DNA from: Acanthopleura granulata
Lineage: Eukaryota > Mollusca > Polyplacophora > Chitonida > Chitonidae
Length of the DNA: 64,000 nucleotides
Direction of reading: 5' to 3'
Assembly: GCA_016165875.1 (NCBI GenBank)
Contig: JABBOT010000027.1
Coordinates: 1,899,939 to 1,963,938, forward strand
Part shown: one piece after another, positions 12,001-20,211 of the stretch
Position numbering within the stretch: position 1 is the stretch's first letter
Layout: every line of letters begins with the position of its first letter
Notes under the pieces: generated by a model
The model's database searches: none
What the model saw: only the letters and a program-made list of their open reading frames with translations
What the model was told of the DNA's origin: nothing
Program-made: the position numbers and the translations under genes

Positions 12001-12141
12001 AGCTGTCACCGATGTCATTTTGTCCATGACAATATCGAAGTTATCGTAAGGCATCCATGTGAAGGGAGTTTCATGGCAAACGGCGATTATGGCCAGCAAT
12101 GTGACAAATAAGACCGGGCCCAGGTATTTGTGAAGCGTCAT
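2962..12141 (-). CDS. Tandem Cache-EGF ectodomain protein, GPR158/GPR179-like, GPI-anchored (7 exons)
   Basis: Joined exons (minus strand): 12141-11195, 9497-9371, 8882-8717, 7993-6913, 6201-6084, 3729-3575, 3061-2962. All junctions have AG/GT signals and matching phases, giving 2,694 nt and 897 aa. Seen: signal peptide (about residues 1-23); Cache-like region 1 (about 30-315) with eight N-glycosylation sequons; EGF-like 1 with cysteines 335, 353, 359, 374, 376, 409; a basic linker (414-505) with several dibasic and furin-type sites; Cache-like region 2 (about 515-773); EGF-like 2 with cysteines 791, 807, 814, 829, 831, 871; a hydrophobic C-terminus ending at the stop. Known: GPR158 (a glycine-sensing orphan class C receptor) and GPR179 have one such Cache-EGF module before a 7TM domain, and the 'D-I-N/D-Q-C ... 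G-x-Y-x-C-x-C' pattern matches. Inferred: a surface-anchored, possibly ligand-binding protein with no receptor core. Start chosen at the first ATG before the hydrophobic leader; a GTG 15 nt upstream is not needed. Confidence 0.85.
3383..3541. mobile_element. MITE of the 'AAGCCTGCAAATAGGTGCC' family
   Basis: About 159 bp with imperfect terminal inverted repeats: the left end resembles AAGCCTGTAAATAGGTGCC and the right end is its inverse. It sits in the last intron of the Cache/EGF gene, 34 bp past the exon-6 donor. Other copies are at 29532-29694 and 33119-33249. Confidence 0.65.
3575..3729 (-). CDS. Cache/EGF gene exon 6: core of EGF-like domain 2
   Basis: 155 nt, acceptor TACAG|TGC, donor ACAG|GTAAAG; phase 0 in and phase 2 out. 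It begins with a cysteine codon and contains GSYKCECEQGYEYP, the C-x-C EGF core, then a charged stretch ending EEEWRKKMDGEANR. The homologous exon 3 ends in a different phase, so the two modules diverged at their 3' exits. Confidence 0.86.
3888..4075. mobile_element. Short TIR element with an internally amplified segment
   Basis: The flanks TTTTACGAA (left) and TTCGTAAAA (right) are inverted and enclose a segment containing TAACTACCATGGTGAC, typical of small non-autonomous elements. The interior has expanded into three tandem 43-bp units (3901-4029). Confidence 0.5.
3901..4029. repeat. Exact 3 x 43-bp tandem repeat
   Basis: Three consecutive units that look identical by eye, each starting GAAGAGGGTGTAACG and ending ACCATGGTGAC. 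The lack of divergence suggests recent amplification. It lies in the intron between exons 5 and 6 of the Cache/EGF gene. Confidence 0.9.
4104..4320. mobile_element. Diverged MITE of the 'GGCCATCCTTAA' family
   Basis: Shares ordered blocks (ATCCTTAAGAAACT, GGAATTAACTTGGACA, GGTCAGGTTAC) with the better copies at 33510-33749 and 55673-55902. The ends are eroded. Confidence 0.45.
5205..5620. repeat. Minisatellite in the Cache/EGF gene intron 5
   Basis: Degenerate tandem units built on CAGCCAACAGTCACTGCCC and CATACTGTCCACACCC, in higher-order pairs of roughly 60 bp. It produces spurious open frames on both strands. It lies between exons 5 and 6 and does not include a splice junction. Confidence 0.85.
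6084..6201 (-). CDS. Cache/EGF gene exon 5: start of EGF-like domain 2
   Basis: 118 nt, acceptor ACAG|GGG, donor TAC|GTGAGT; phase 2 in and phase 0 out, as in exon 2. It encodes VTIDVKLDQLDINQC and a second cysteine in NTARC. This matches the corresponding segment of GPR158, which reads VDIDQC at the same place. Confidence 0.87.
6202..6912. other. Intron 4 of the Cache/EGF gene
   Basis: A+T-rich intronic sequence between exons 4 and 5. I see no repeat family, RNA gene or hidden exon in it. Confidence 0.5.
6913..7993 (-). CDS. Cache/EGF gene exon 4: basic cleavable linker and second Cache-like domain
   Basis: 1,081 nt, acceptor TTCAG|AAT, donor CAA|GTAAGT; phase 1 in and phase 2 out. The first ~90 codons are very basic, with NKRS, SKRS, EKRA, RKRR (487-490) and RTKR|S (496-500). 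Cache-like region 2 follows, with three N-glycosylation sequons and the NRWFIDMKSRW block that resembles the W-rich segment of GPR158. No stop or frameshift. It carries the longest uninterrupted coding stretch of the gene. Confidence 0.88.
7994..8716. other. Intron 3 of the Cache/EGF gene
   Basis: 723 bp without a recognisable repeat or exon. The upstream side of the exon-4 acceptor is a clean pyrimidine tract on the minus strand. Confidence 0.5.
8717..8882 (-). CDS. Cache/EGF gene exon 3: rest of EGF-like domain 1
   Basis: 166 nt, acceptor CCAG|TGT, donor GTG|GTAAGT; phase 0 in and phase 1 out. It starts directly with a cysteine codon and contains GGYRCVCKPGY, the typical EGF C-x-C core, then a final cysteine in SFDCLP. 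It is homologous to exon 6. Confidence 0.88.
8970..9300. repeat. Loose tandem/dispersed 'ACTGTCACACAGAC' repeats
   Basis: Several imperfect copies of ACTGTCACACAGAC with variable spacers lie at 8977-9060 and 9229-9300, split by unrelated sequence. It is intronic (intron 2 of the Cache/EGF gene). Probably a degraded minisatellite. Confidence 0.5.
9371..9497 (-). CDS. Cache/EGF gene exon 2: start of EGF-like domain 1
   Basis: 127 nt, acceptor GCAG|G, donor ATG|GTTAGT; phase 2 in and phase 0 out. It encodes residues 316-358, with the IDMNQC motif and a second cysteine in NTARC. This layout is the same as exon 5, which shows that the two modules arose by duplication including the intron positions. 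Confidence 0.87.
9498..11194. other. Intron 1 of the Cache/EGF gene
   Basis: 1.7 kb intron. It contains a near-complete SINE (10868-11095). The remainder is unremarkable A+T-rich DNA with no coding signal. Confidence 0.55.
10868..11095 (-). mobile_element. SINE, tRNA-derived family, reverse orientation
   Basis: From the left: ATTTATTTATTTGATTGGTG tail, then the TTTTACGCCGTACTCTAGAA, TTCACTTATACGACAGCGG and CCAGCATTATGG blocks, then the GCCCACGACCATCCGCAGGT block. The head-proximal part is truncated after 'CAATCGCATTGGTGA'. It is followed by a second short AAATAAATAAAT run. Confidence 0.8.
11195..12141 (-). CDS. Cache/EGF gene exon 1: signal peptide and first Cache-like domain
   Basis: Encodes residues 1-315 plus two bases of codon 316. 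It opens with MTLHKYLG and a hydrophobic leader ending near AVC. The body is rich in aromatic residues and N-x-T/S sequons. Near the end, the segment FDCGRSNKWIVS corresponds in position to FKCDDMVDEWVL of the second module. The donor is AG|GTAACT (phase 2). No other start with a leader peptide is visible upstream. The 5' UTR and promoter probably lie within 12.15-12.35 kb, but no TATA or initiator can be assigned. Confidence 0.88.
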
Positions 12142-13009
12142 CTTGCCGCGTTCCACGTACGTTACCTGGTCACTTCTTCCTCAGCCGATCACCTTCATTT
12201 GTCTGTAAAACTCCACCTTCACGATCGTTCGGGCACTCCGATAAACTTAACAAGCGGTCTGTGAAGGAACAGAAAAACAGTCCGAATTCAAAATGGCGTA
12301 GGTAGAATGCCTCACCTATGTAAATGAGAGGGTGACGCTGCTAGCATTGCGCAGGTCCCTTTGAAGTTCTCACAGGTAAACCGACGCGGATGTCGCTCAT
12401 TCACGATTAAAAAGTATACTTATCACATGTTCGGGCGTTTATATAGCTTTTTTCCTCAGACTTACCAAAGGATACTTGGAGTAACATCTAAGCCTACCTG
12501 TACGGTTGTTTCGTGGGGAAATATATACACCTGTAGGCCAATGTACGCTCTGGACTCTTGTATACCTGTGGTGACCTACATAACGACAACAGACAAGGAG
12601 CGCGCAGGTGGATGAGTCACAACATACCTCGCCACCAGGTGGCGACTCTAAACGCGATGTGATTCATTTGTCAACCATACATCGTGGAAAATAGTTATAA
12701 ACTTGACCACAGATTCGTGTACTGATCAGTGCCTGTAACATTGATGAACGTAAAACAAGACTTTCAATCTTACTATTTAATGATCTTCGTCATGATAAAA
12801 GTATAATAATAATAATTAATACATATTTAAAAATACAACATTTTTTTGTATAAAACAAGTTTTTAATTTTTTCTTTATTAAGTGTTGACTGAGGTATATA
12901 GCTGTACATAGTTTGTCTGTGAAGAAAGAAAAAAGCAGCCTGAAAATAACAATATGTGATTTTGGGGTTTTGGTGTAGACCTTTATAAAGACACACATAT
13001 ATATATATC

Positions 13010-13160
13010 GTTATGACCCCGTCTCTCATCAAAGCGTACGCTGTGAGTTCAAGCCCAGCTGATGCTGGCTTCCCTCCGGCCGTACGTGGGAAGGTCAGCC
13101 AGTAACATGCGGATGGTCGTGGATTTCCCCGGGGCTCTTCCCGGTTTCCTCCCACCATAT
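13010..13160 (+). mobile_element. SINE fragment (body), forward orientation
   Basis: Contains the B-box-like TGTGAGTTCAAGCCCAGC, then CCGGCCGTACGTGGGAAGG, GCGGATGGTCGTGG and CCGGTTTCCTCCCACCAT. The 3' part after CCACCAT is replaced by an ATAAT microsatellite. Confidence 0.8.
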
Positions 13161-13197
13161 AATATAATATAATATAATATAATATAATATAATAAAT
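13157..13197. repeat. (ATAAT)n microsatellite
   Basis: Perfect pentanucleotide run of about eight units grown at the broken 3' end of the neighbouring SINE. Confidence 0.95.
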
Positions 13198-14142
13198 AAA
13201 GTATACATAGGGTGTATGTAGGCCTAGACGTCAAAACAGACAGTAGTAGACCGGGTCTATGTAGGCTTCCAACAAACCGTCAGCAATAATAACGTTCCAG
13301 ATAGATAGCTTAATCGTAAGACCAATTTCCAAAACAACGTTCAACACAACCTTCCACAAGAACTAATAAACTATATTAGAAATACGAAATTAGACGGATA
13401 GGCTTACATTGGGTAAAGAGAAACGATCAACAGTTTTCAGTGATGACGTAAAGAATATTCTAAGCGAAAAAAATTAAACAAGTATCCAAATCGTCTAGCA
13501 CGCTTGTCCATACTGATTTCTTCGTTTAAAGACCCTGTATCGGAAATTATTGACTACTCTCCAAGAATAACAGAAATTATTGCCTTTTCAAAATTATCAT
13601 TCGTGTAAGTGCTATTTCTAGTGTTTAAATGAAAAAGTTCGAAAAAGTTATAAATCGACCTGCATTATAAATTCTATAAGAATCTGTTTTACCCCGATTT
13701 TGAAAGGTAACATTAACTGGCTAATATTTCTCTTCACGTAATTATTTGGGCTATTATTCTAACAGAATGGCAAAAATTCGAGCAGATTTGCGTTTACTGG
13801 TGTTTTACCAAAAAAATCTCCGGGATAACCAGTTAAATCATGTATCTTTGTTGCCCTTTGACTGCAACCCTTAATTCATATGTCCAACATACTCAGTAGG
13901 CCTACGATAGAGATATACACCGCCTAGCCCAGTTTAGGCAGAATTAGACACAGTTCTGAAGCTTGGGCGAGAGATTCTGGACACTCCCTCCGTATTTACA
14001 GACATGAAAACTGCACTAACTGTATTGTAATAACTAACACTTACAGCGAAGGCGTCAGGTAGAATATCCTTTACACACTATTTTTTGCAGCAATAATGTG
14101 AGAGGTAAGAATGGATATTTTGAGCCATTGAGGAAGAGTATA

Positions 14143-14354
14143 GACTGAATAACACTAAATCTGGTCAACCGGATATATATTGAGCAACTTCTGACGTTGC
14201 GACACTCACCGAAGTGTCCTCAACTGAGAATGGCAAAGAAAACGTTCAAATAATTGTATGTACGTCTTCTCTGTTGAAAACACTTCGGTGTGTGTCGCAA
14301 CGTCAGAAGTTGTTCATTATATATCCTGTTGACCAGATTTAGTGTTATTCAGTC
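14143..14354. mobile_element. Long imperfect palindrome (fold-back/MITE-like)
   Basis: Left arm 14143-14217 and right arm 14281-14354 are inverted copies of ~74 bp with a few mismatches, around a ~63-bp centre. The arms begin GACTGAATAACACTAAATCT and include CAACTTCTGACGTTGCGACAC. Terminal repeats this long with no coding content suggest a fold-back element. No clear target-site duplication is visible. Confidence 0.8.
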
Positions 14355-14562
14355 AATAACGTGAGACGTTGACTGAAATTGTCGCACAAAAAGCAATGCC
14401 TGATCTAACAAACGCTATAGGCCTATACAGGCGACATGTGTACAAAGGCAAAACAAAAATTAGGAGTAAGAAAACGAAGAATTGATAAATTAATATTTTC
14501 GACTAGACAATATTTAAGCTAGATGTTTTGATATTTCACACCATATTTCAAACGCCATTTCT

Positions 14563-16161
14563 GTTACACTTTTGAAACATGCTTGCATAAATCCTTAAAT
14601 TCTGGCATATTCCTTTCCTCTTGGAAATTAGCAAACGTAATACCCATACTGACATCTGAAACAAGTTACCGACCGATTTCTCTGTTAAACTGTGTCAGCA
14701 AAATTTTTGAAAGTGTAGTGTTTTAGTTAGACTTTGAACATCTTCAGGCAAAGATTATTCCTTACCAGTGTGGTTTTTACCTTCAAAGTCAATCGTTAAT
14801 AAGCTCCTTGACCTTTATTTTGATATTGGCCTACGGAAAGGAAGTTTATTTTATATTTTTCGACATTTCCAAAGCCCTTGACCGCGTCTGGTGCATAGGC
14901 ATCCTATCCAAACTTATGTCATTAGGAATAAATGGTAATCTCCAAACTTGGTTTGCAAGCTACATCGACCAACGAAACAACGGGTAGAATTAAAGGGATC
15001 TCAGTCTGACTTTAAACCACTCCTTTCCGGAGTTGCACAGGGCTCTCTTTTAGGGCCCTTGCTATTTCTCATATTTATCAACGATCTCCTTGAAGTCATC
15101 CTAAATAATATTAAGCTTTTGGCTGACTATACTTGCCTTTACGTGCTTGCTGACGACCTCTCGTTCATGAATGTAAAAATGTTCACACAGAAAGACCTCA
15201 AAACAATTGAAAACTGGGCTAAGATCTGGCTTGCTGATTTTAATTCATCAACTACAAGGCGTAGGTCACCGTCCCAAGGCAGTTTCTCCTTTCAAGAAAA
15301 GAATATAAAATCAGCTTTTATTCTTAAATTCTTAGATGTCTTATATAATAGTAATGGTAACTGGAGTAGTCACATGGAAAATCTCACTGATAAAGCTAAG
15401 AAGAAACTAATTGTACAGGGTTCCAGAATGTCGACTTAATAGGAAATGCTTGGAAATAGCGTACAAAAGTTTTATCAGACCAGCAACAGAATATGAGGGC
15501 GAGGTTTGGGACAATATGTCTGAAGCTCAAGCATGTGCACTTTAAAAAATCCAAAGAAACGCTCTTCGGACTTTCACAGGTCTCACCAAAAGTGTAGCCT
15601 CAAGCCTACGTCATGAAGAATCAGGTTTTAATCAGCTTTCCAAAAGGCGTCAAATGCAGCACCTGTTCACTTTTCACAAGCCAATGCATAACCCACTTAG
15701 TAATACCTTCCAAGCCATGCCGTTACCCCCCCCCCCCCACAAACCAACGAAATAACTACCCCTTCAGAGCTAGGAACATTAAAACTACTCATAGATCCAA
15801 AATATCAACTTTTAGTAAATCTTTTTATCCACAAACTGTCCGCGATTGGAACGCTTTGTCCGAACGTATAAAAAGTATACACGACCATCACCAGTTTGAG
15901 AATGTACTTGGCAAAATGTATAACTGAATAAAACCATATTCATGCTACTATGTGGGAGATCGCACCTTCAGAATTATTCTTTGTCGTCAAAGAGAGGTTT
16001 GTAGTTCTCTTAACGAATACCTCTATAATAACTTAATCCTGAACACAAGAAAATGTCATTGTGGCAGTCCTCACGGAACACGTTTACGTCTACTTCGAAT
16101 GTCGTTACTACACTGTACCAAGACACATCATGCTAACAAATATATAGGAACTTAGTAAACT
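14563..16161 (+). pseudogene. Degenerate LINE (jockey/CR1-type) reverse transcriptase
   Basis: Translated pieces in shifting frames match a non-LTR reverse transcriptase in order: SSWKLANVIPI and SYRPISLLNCVSKIFE (about 14595-14720), FFDISKAFDRVW (14855), LGINGNLQTWFASYIDQR (14925), LSGVAQGSLLGPLLFLIFIN (15023-15085), a decayed YADD-type box (LADYTCLY, 15120-15145), then a C-terminal SFYPQTVRDWNAL segment and a CHCGSP zinc-knuckle-like end near 16055. Stops and frameshifts break it many times, so it is inactive. No endonuclease domain is recognisable upstream, so the copy is 5'-truncated. The clade is uncertain. Confidence 0.85.
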
Positions 16162-17926
16162 GGATGTTATCTCGACAACAGTCCTCTTACATGACCTTTA
16201 TGACTTAGGCATGAAACTCAACAACCCAATCTCCATGGAGGTTTGTGGATACATTATGCAAACTAGAAGATTTTAAGAATAGTGCCACATACATTTCCGT
16301 ATGAGCACATACTAAAGTGTGTATATTCTTTGAACTGTATAAAAATAACTGTGTTTGTAAATGTACAACTTTATATATGAATCATTGTGTGTGTATACAT
16401 ATGGTTGGACACATGTCTCTATACATAAATACACAGTGGAGATGGAAATGTGTAAACTGCATCCATATGCCCTTGACTTTGATACAGCCCAGTCGGCCTC
16501 TCGGCCAAAGCGGCACAAAGAAAACGGCCTATAACGACACACATTCTAGTTTAATACTCATTTCAATTTTGCCAATAATTTCCAAACATACTGCTGGTAG
16601 CTTTTGTTTTGTTATTCATGTGTCCTCATAAGCTGTTCTTTTTGTATTCTTTTTTCTCATCTTTATATTTTCAAACAATTGTGTTACTACTTTTTTTTCT
16701 CATTGTATTTTTTTCTTCTTCTTTGTACTCACCGACAACTTGTCTACATGATTGTATATTATACACTATAACCCTCCGTCTTACTGTATACTTCAAAATA
16801 AGAATATGTTTAAACCAAACATGCTTGCATGTTTACCATATTTCGTAACATGCACCTTGTCTTCAAAAGGAGATGGTTTAATATTTCTAACATTACAGTT
16901 TGCAGCATGTTAAAGCCTGAAGGAATAAAGTAATGCAGTTCAACTCAGCATTAAAATGAAAAGCAATCCTGATAACCAGTAAAGATGCATATAATCTATC
17001 TGCCTTCTAGTAGGTCGAAGCTAGGTATTAAATTTACGGTGTTATTTAAATCAGACCCTTTTCTGCGCCTCCTATCGAAACAAAAGAGTATACACAATTC
17101 ATGTAACTGTCTCTCATGCACCAATTTCTAAAAAACGGAAAACTTTATAGCTACAAAACACCACTATATTTGTTTTGAAACATCTCACAAACACCTCAAT
17201 GCATTTAAAAACAAAGCGGGGGTGACTTTGGAGAAGAACACGGTGTACATGTGTTACGTGTTCAGTATTTTCACAGAGTAGTGTATGTGTCAGAACTGGG
17301 TGAATCTATGCGGTCTGTCATCCCAACTTACACTGAGTATGGCTTGGCGAATATAGCAGACATGAATATGTGTAAACTGACCCACGTCTCTTAAGAAAAG
17401 AAAGACCGGTTCTCGAGACCGGTTCTCGCGAGTTGAAAGTTAACACATTTACTCATTTATGTGACGTCATTGGGGTAGGGGAGGAGAGACTGGAAGTTTT
17501 CTAGTCAACAATTTACCAAATACGACATTTGAGCGAATAAAAAAATAAGAAAAGAAAAGAAAAAAAAAAAAAACAAACGAACAAACAAAAATAAAACGCT
17601 GATTTGTGTTAGCCTTCAAGCAAACTTTATCTCCGATGTTGCGAAGCAACTGGTCCGTAAAAGATATGCACCTCCATACCTCATGGAAAAATGAAGGCTG
17701 CAACCTCGCACAATTACAGTTTACGCGAACAACTCGCATTTAGAAACGTCACCGAAAATCGTAAACATCCATGTACAGTTTGATTATACTTATATGTAAC
17801 CGGGTTAACCAACTGGGTAATTGAACCAGTGGTCTTTGTCCTTCGAGTCCACGTTTCTACCACTATACTAAAGGGACAATCCCACCAACCTGGTCGTAGA
17901 GAGGGCTTGTATTCCACACTGTTACA

Positions 17927-18149
17927 TATACAGGGTGTCCCCCCAAAATGTACTCACCCTTTGACTGCCCATTGCTCATATATTTTTTGTTTTTGTTGCA
18001 GGTGCCACTAACCCTAAATAATGGCAGACGTACGACTAACTGACTGTCATCAGACTTGTATCTATGTCAATAAACACCTACATCAAAACAAATACGTGAG
18101 TAATAGGCAGTCAAAGGGTGAGTACATTTTTTTTGGCACACCCTGTATA
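17927..18149. mobile_element. 223-bp MITE with ~43-bp terminal inverted repeats
   Basis: The left end TATACAGGGTGTCCCC and the right end CACACCCTGTATA are inverted, and the similarity continues inward through AATGTACTCACCCTTTGACT. TA dinucleotides at both ends fit Tc1/mariner-type insertion. No transposase frame is present, so it is non-autonomous. Confidence 0.85.
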
Positions 18150-18364
18150 CGACGTATCAGATAAAGAGAGTTAGTATGTCGAGATATCACACTTGAAGTT
18201 ATTCCAAAATTACTTCCACCAGTTTGCAAGTATCAATCAAAAGTATTTATCTTTACCAACATTATTCTTCTTTTAGCTTGATGACCTCTGGGCTTGCCTT
18301 TTTATAAGTACATGCACATTTAGAAAAGATAGTCTTCCACGTCATACTATTATCGTCTTAATCA

Positions 18365-18510
18365 TGCAGGGTGTCGGATTTCTTCTCCTGTCAAGTTATG
18401 TCTACAGTATAGCCGGTAGGAAATCCAAAGTTTGGAATAAAACAGTAAATTATATATTGATGAACATCAAGTATGCCGATAATATTGTTTTATTTAGAAT
18501 GAAAGTATGT
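18365..18510 (+). pseudogene. Possible second reverse-transcriptase relic
   Basis: One open stretch reads QGVGFLLLSS near its start and NIKYADNIVLF about 40 codons later. This resembles the QG...YADDIVLF spacing of LINE polymerases with the second catalytic Asp changed to Asn. It is short and isolated, so the call is tentative. Confidence 0.3.
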
Positions 18511-18847
18511 TCCACATCTTTCACTGATTCTGTACGCTGATGGAGATACCATCTTTGAAGTCTTCACGTGAAAATGTTTGCATGTACGAAATGCCACCAG
18601 AACCAGTACAGGGGGGACAATAACTATTCATGCATTGGTACCAAAAAAAACACAACTCTGAAGCATATGTACGCATTGTCCTAACACATCTGTCGACAAG
18701 TCTCATGAAAATCCGCTCAGAACTTACGAGAGTCGTGGATAAGTACTCATGTCATACATGTCTTTTATCTTCGTCCAAATTAGGACAAAATCGGTGATCA
18801 TTTTGTGCTACAAGGTACTTTTCACTTCAGTGCGATGAATCCTTCCA

Positions 18848-19025
18848 TTTATTTATTTATTTATTTCATTGCTTTTTTACACCGTGGTTAAGAATATTTC
18901 ACTTATACGACAGCGGTCTGGGTTATGTTGGAGGTGAACTGGGCAGGGCCCGGGGGAAACCCACAACCGTCCGCTGGTTGCTGGCGGACTTTCCCACATA
19001 CAACCGTAGAGGAAGCCAGTGTGAC
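18848..19025 (-). mobile_element. SINE, reverse orientation, head truncated
   Basis: ATTTATTTATTTATTTATTT tail at the left, then the GAATATTTCACTTATACGACA, GGGGGAAACCCACAACC and GAGGAAGCCAGTGTGA blocks. The tRNA-like head beyond 19025 is missing. Confidence 0.78.
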
Positions 19026-20137
19026 CGATGAAACCGTTTATGGTCTGGAAGACGATGTTGGAAGACAAAAATGGCCTTGTATCGTCGAAAATGAAATGAA
19101 TGAATGGATGGAATAATTCTGGCTTAAAGTAGCGTTGATGAAAATCGACGTGGACGCGAAGGAAAACAAAATAACAAACAGCCCCCAAAACGCTCTTTAT
19201 TTTTAACTTCTCCGGTAGCCAACCAGTTTATAAGGGTAGATCAGAGCGTGCACATTCGCCACAGCTGCAAAATCCCACCCGAAGTCGATTTCGCCCATGT
19301 GTTCCCAACCGGGAAAATAGATAAATAAAGCCATACGCCGTTGTCATTTATACGGGCTTGGGGACTACGTCTTCTGTATCTACTTCGATTGTAAGAGCCA
19401 CCAGTCCTCTCGTGGCAGTGATTATAGGCATAAATACAGTGCACCTAGGCCTACGCCTAGGTTAAAGGGTTCAATACCAGTACCAGTACGTAGCAAGGCT
19501 TTGGAGGCTATACTTAAGACTTCGGCCCAGCTAGCCTGTAGACATTTTCGTACCAGCCGTATATCTTTCATGTACACCGACGATGCATCTACAAAGCTGA
19601 ATGCATAATGAAAGATTTATGAAAAACGTTTGTTTACAAAATTGTGTGCAGAAAATCTTATGCCTGCAAAAGGCAACGTTTTGCTAATTTTTGATTGATG
19701 TTAGCGACAACCAATCCCTAATTCACACAGGCTACCGCCCCTGATGCTGGTCCCAGTGTCGAGGTACACTGATCGGTCTTGTTGAGAAAAGGTAGGTGGA
19801 GGTACTTCCGGATATAACATGACCAAACAATCAGTACTCTCGGTTTACTCGAGGAGTATTTCCGTCCCCTTGGTGGACGTAAGCTGCTGTGTTCAATTGA
19901 CACCATGATCTAAATAAAGATTCCTCGACTGGTTGTAAAGATCCATAATATGCAGATTGGCTGTGGTGGTGTATCTAAACGATCACCTCGCACAACGTTA
20001 TGCTCTGTCCCAGCCAGACCCTTCTGATGGGACACGCAGTGCCAAGAACAGTGAAATAATATTCTAGGGTCGGCCTGGAGATGATCCCGTTCAAAATCCC
20101 GTGAGAAAAGGCGTGACTACCACTCCTCGACAGTGCT

Positions 20138-20211
20138 ATGGCGGATCGGACAGGAGAAGGAAATCTGTCGCACTCTCCCATCGAGGATTATGACCCCTTG
20201 AAAGATTTTCT
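20138..20211 (+). CDS. MAP3K4: MAP3K4 exon 1 (start)
   Basis: The ATG has G at -3 and G at +4. It encodes [20 protein letters not shown] and ends in phase 2 at CT|GTGAGT. The split codon plus exon 2 reads ...KDFLSPTDG. No upstream in-frame alternative is more convincing. Confidence 0.8.

Larger units (their letters stand above)
12142..20137. other. Intergenic region between divergent genes
   Basis: About 8 kb separating the start of the minus-strand Cache/EGF gene from the start of MAP3K4. It presumably holds both promoters, but no TATA box or CpG island can be assigned with confidence. Recognisable contents are a SINE, an ATAAT microsatellite, a palindrome, a dead LINE, a TIR MITE and another SINE, listed separately. 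No intact gene is seen. Confidence 0.6.

Noticed and set aside
12154..12156. Start of the Cache/EGF protein at GTG (5 codons upstream)
   Set aside because: A normal ATG at 12141-12139 lies directly before the hydrophobic leader; a GTG start is unnecessary in an animal gene.
16609..16848. Hydrophobic 79-codon frame (possible membrane peptide)
   Set aside because: Derived from a T/C-rich low-complexity tract next to the dead LINE.
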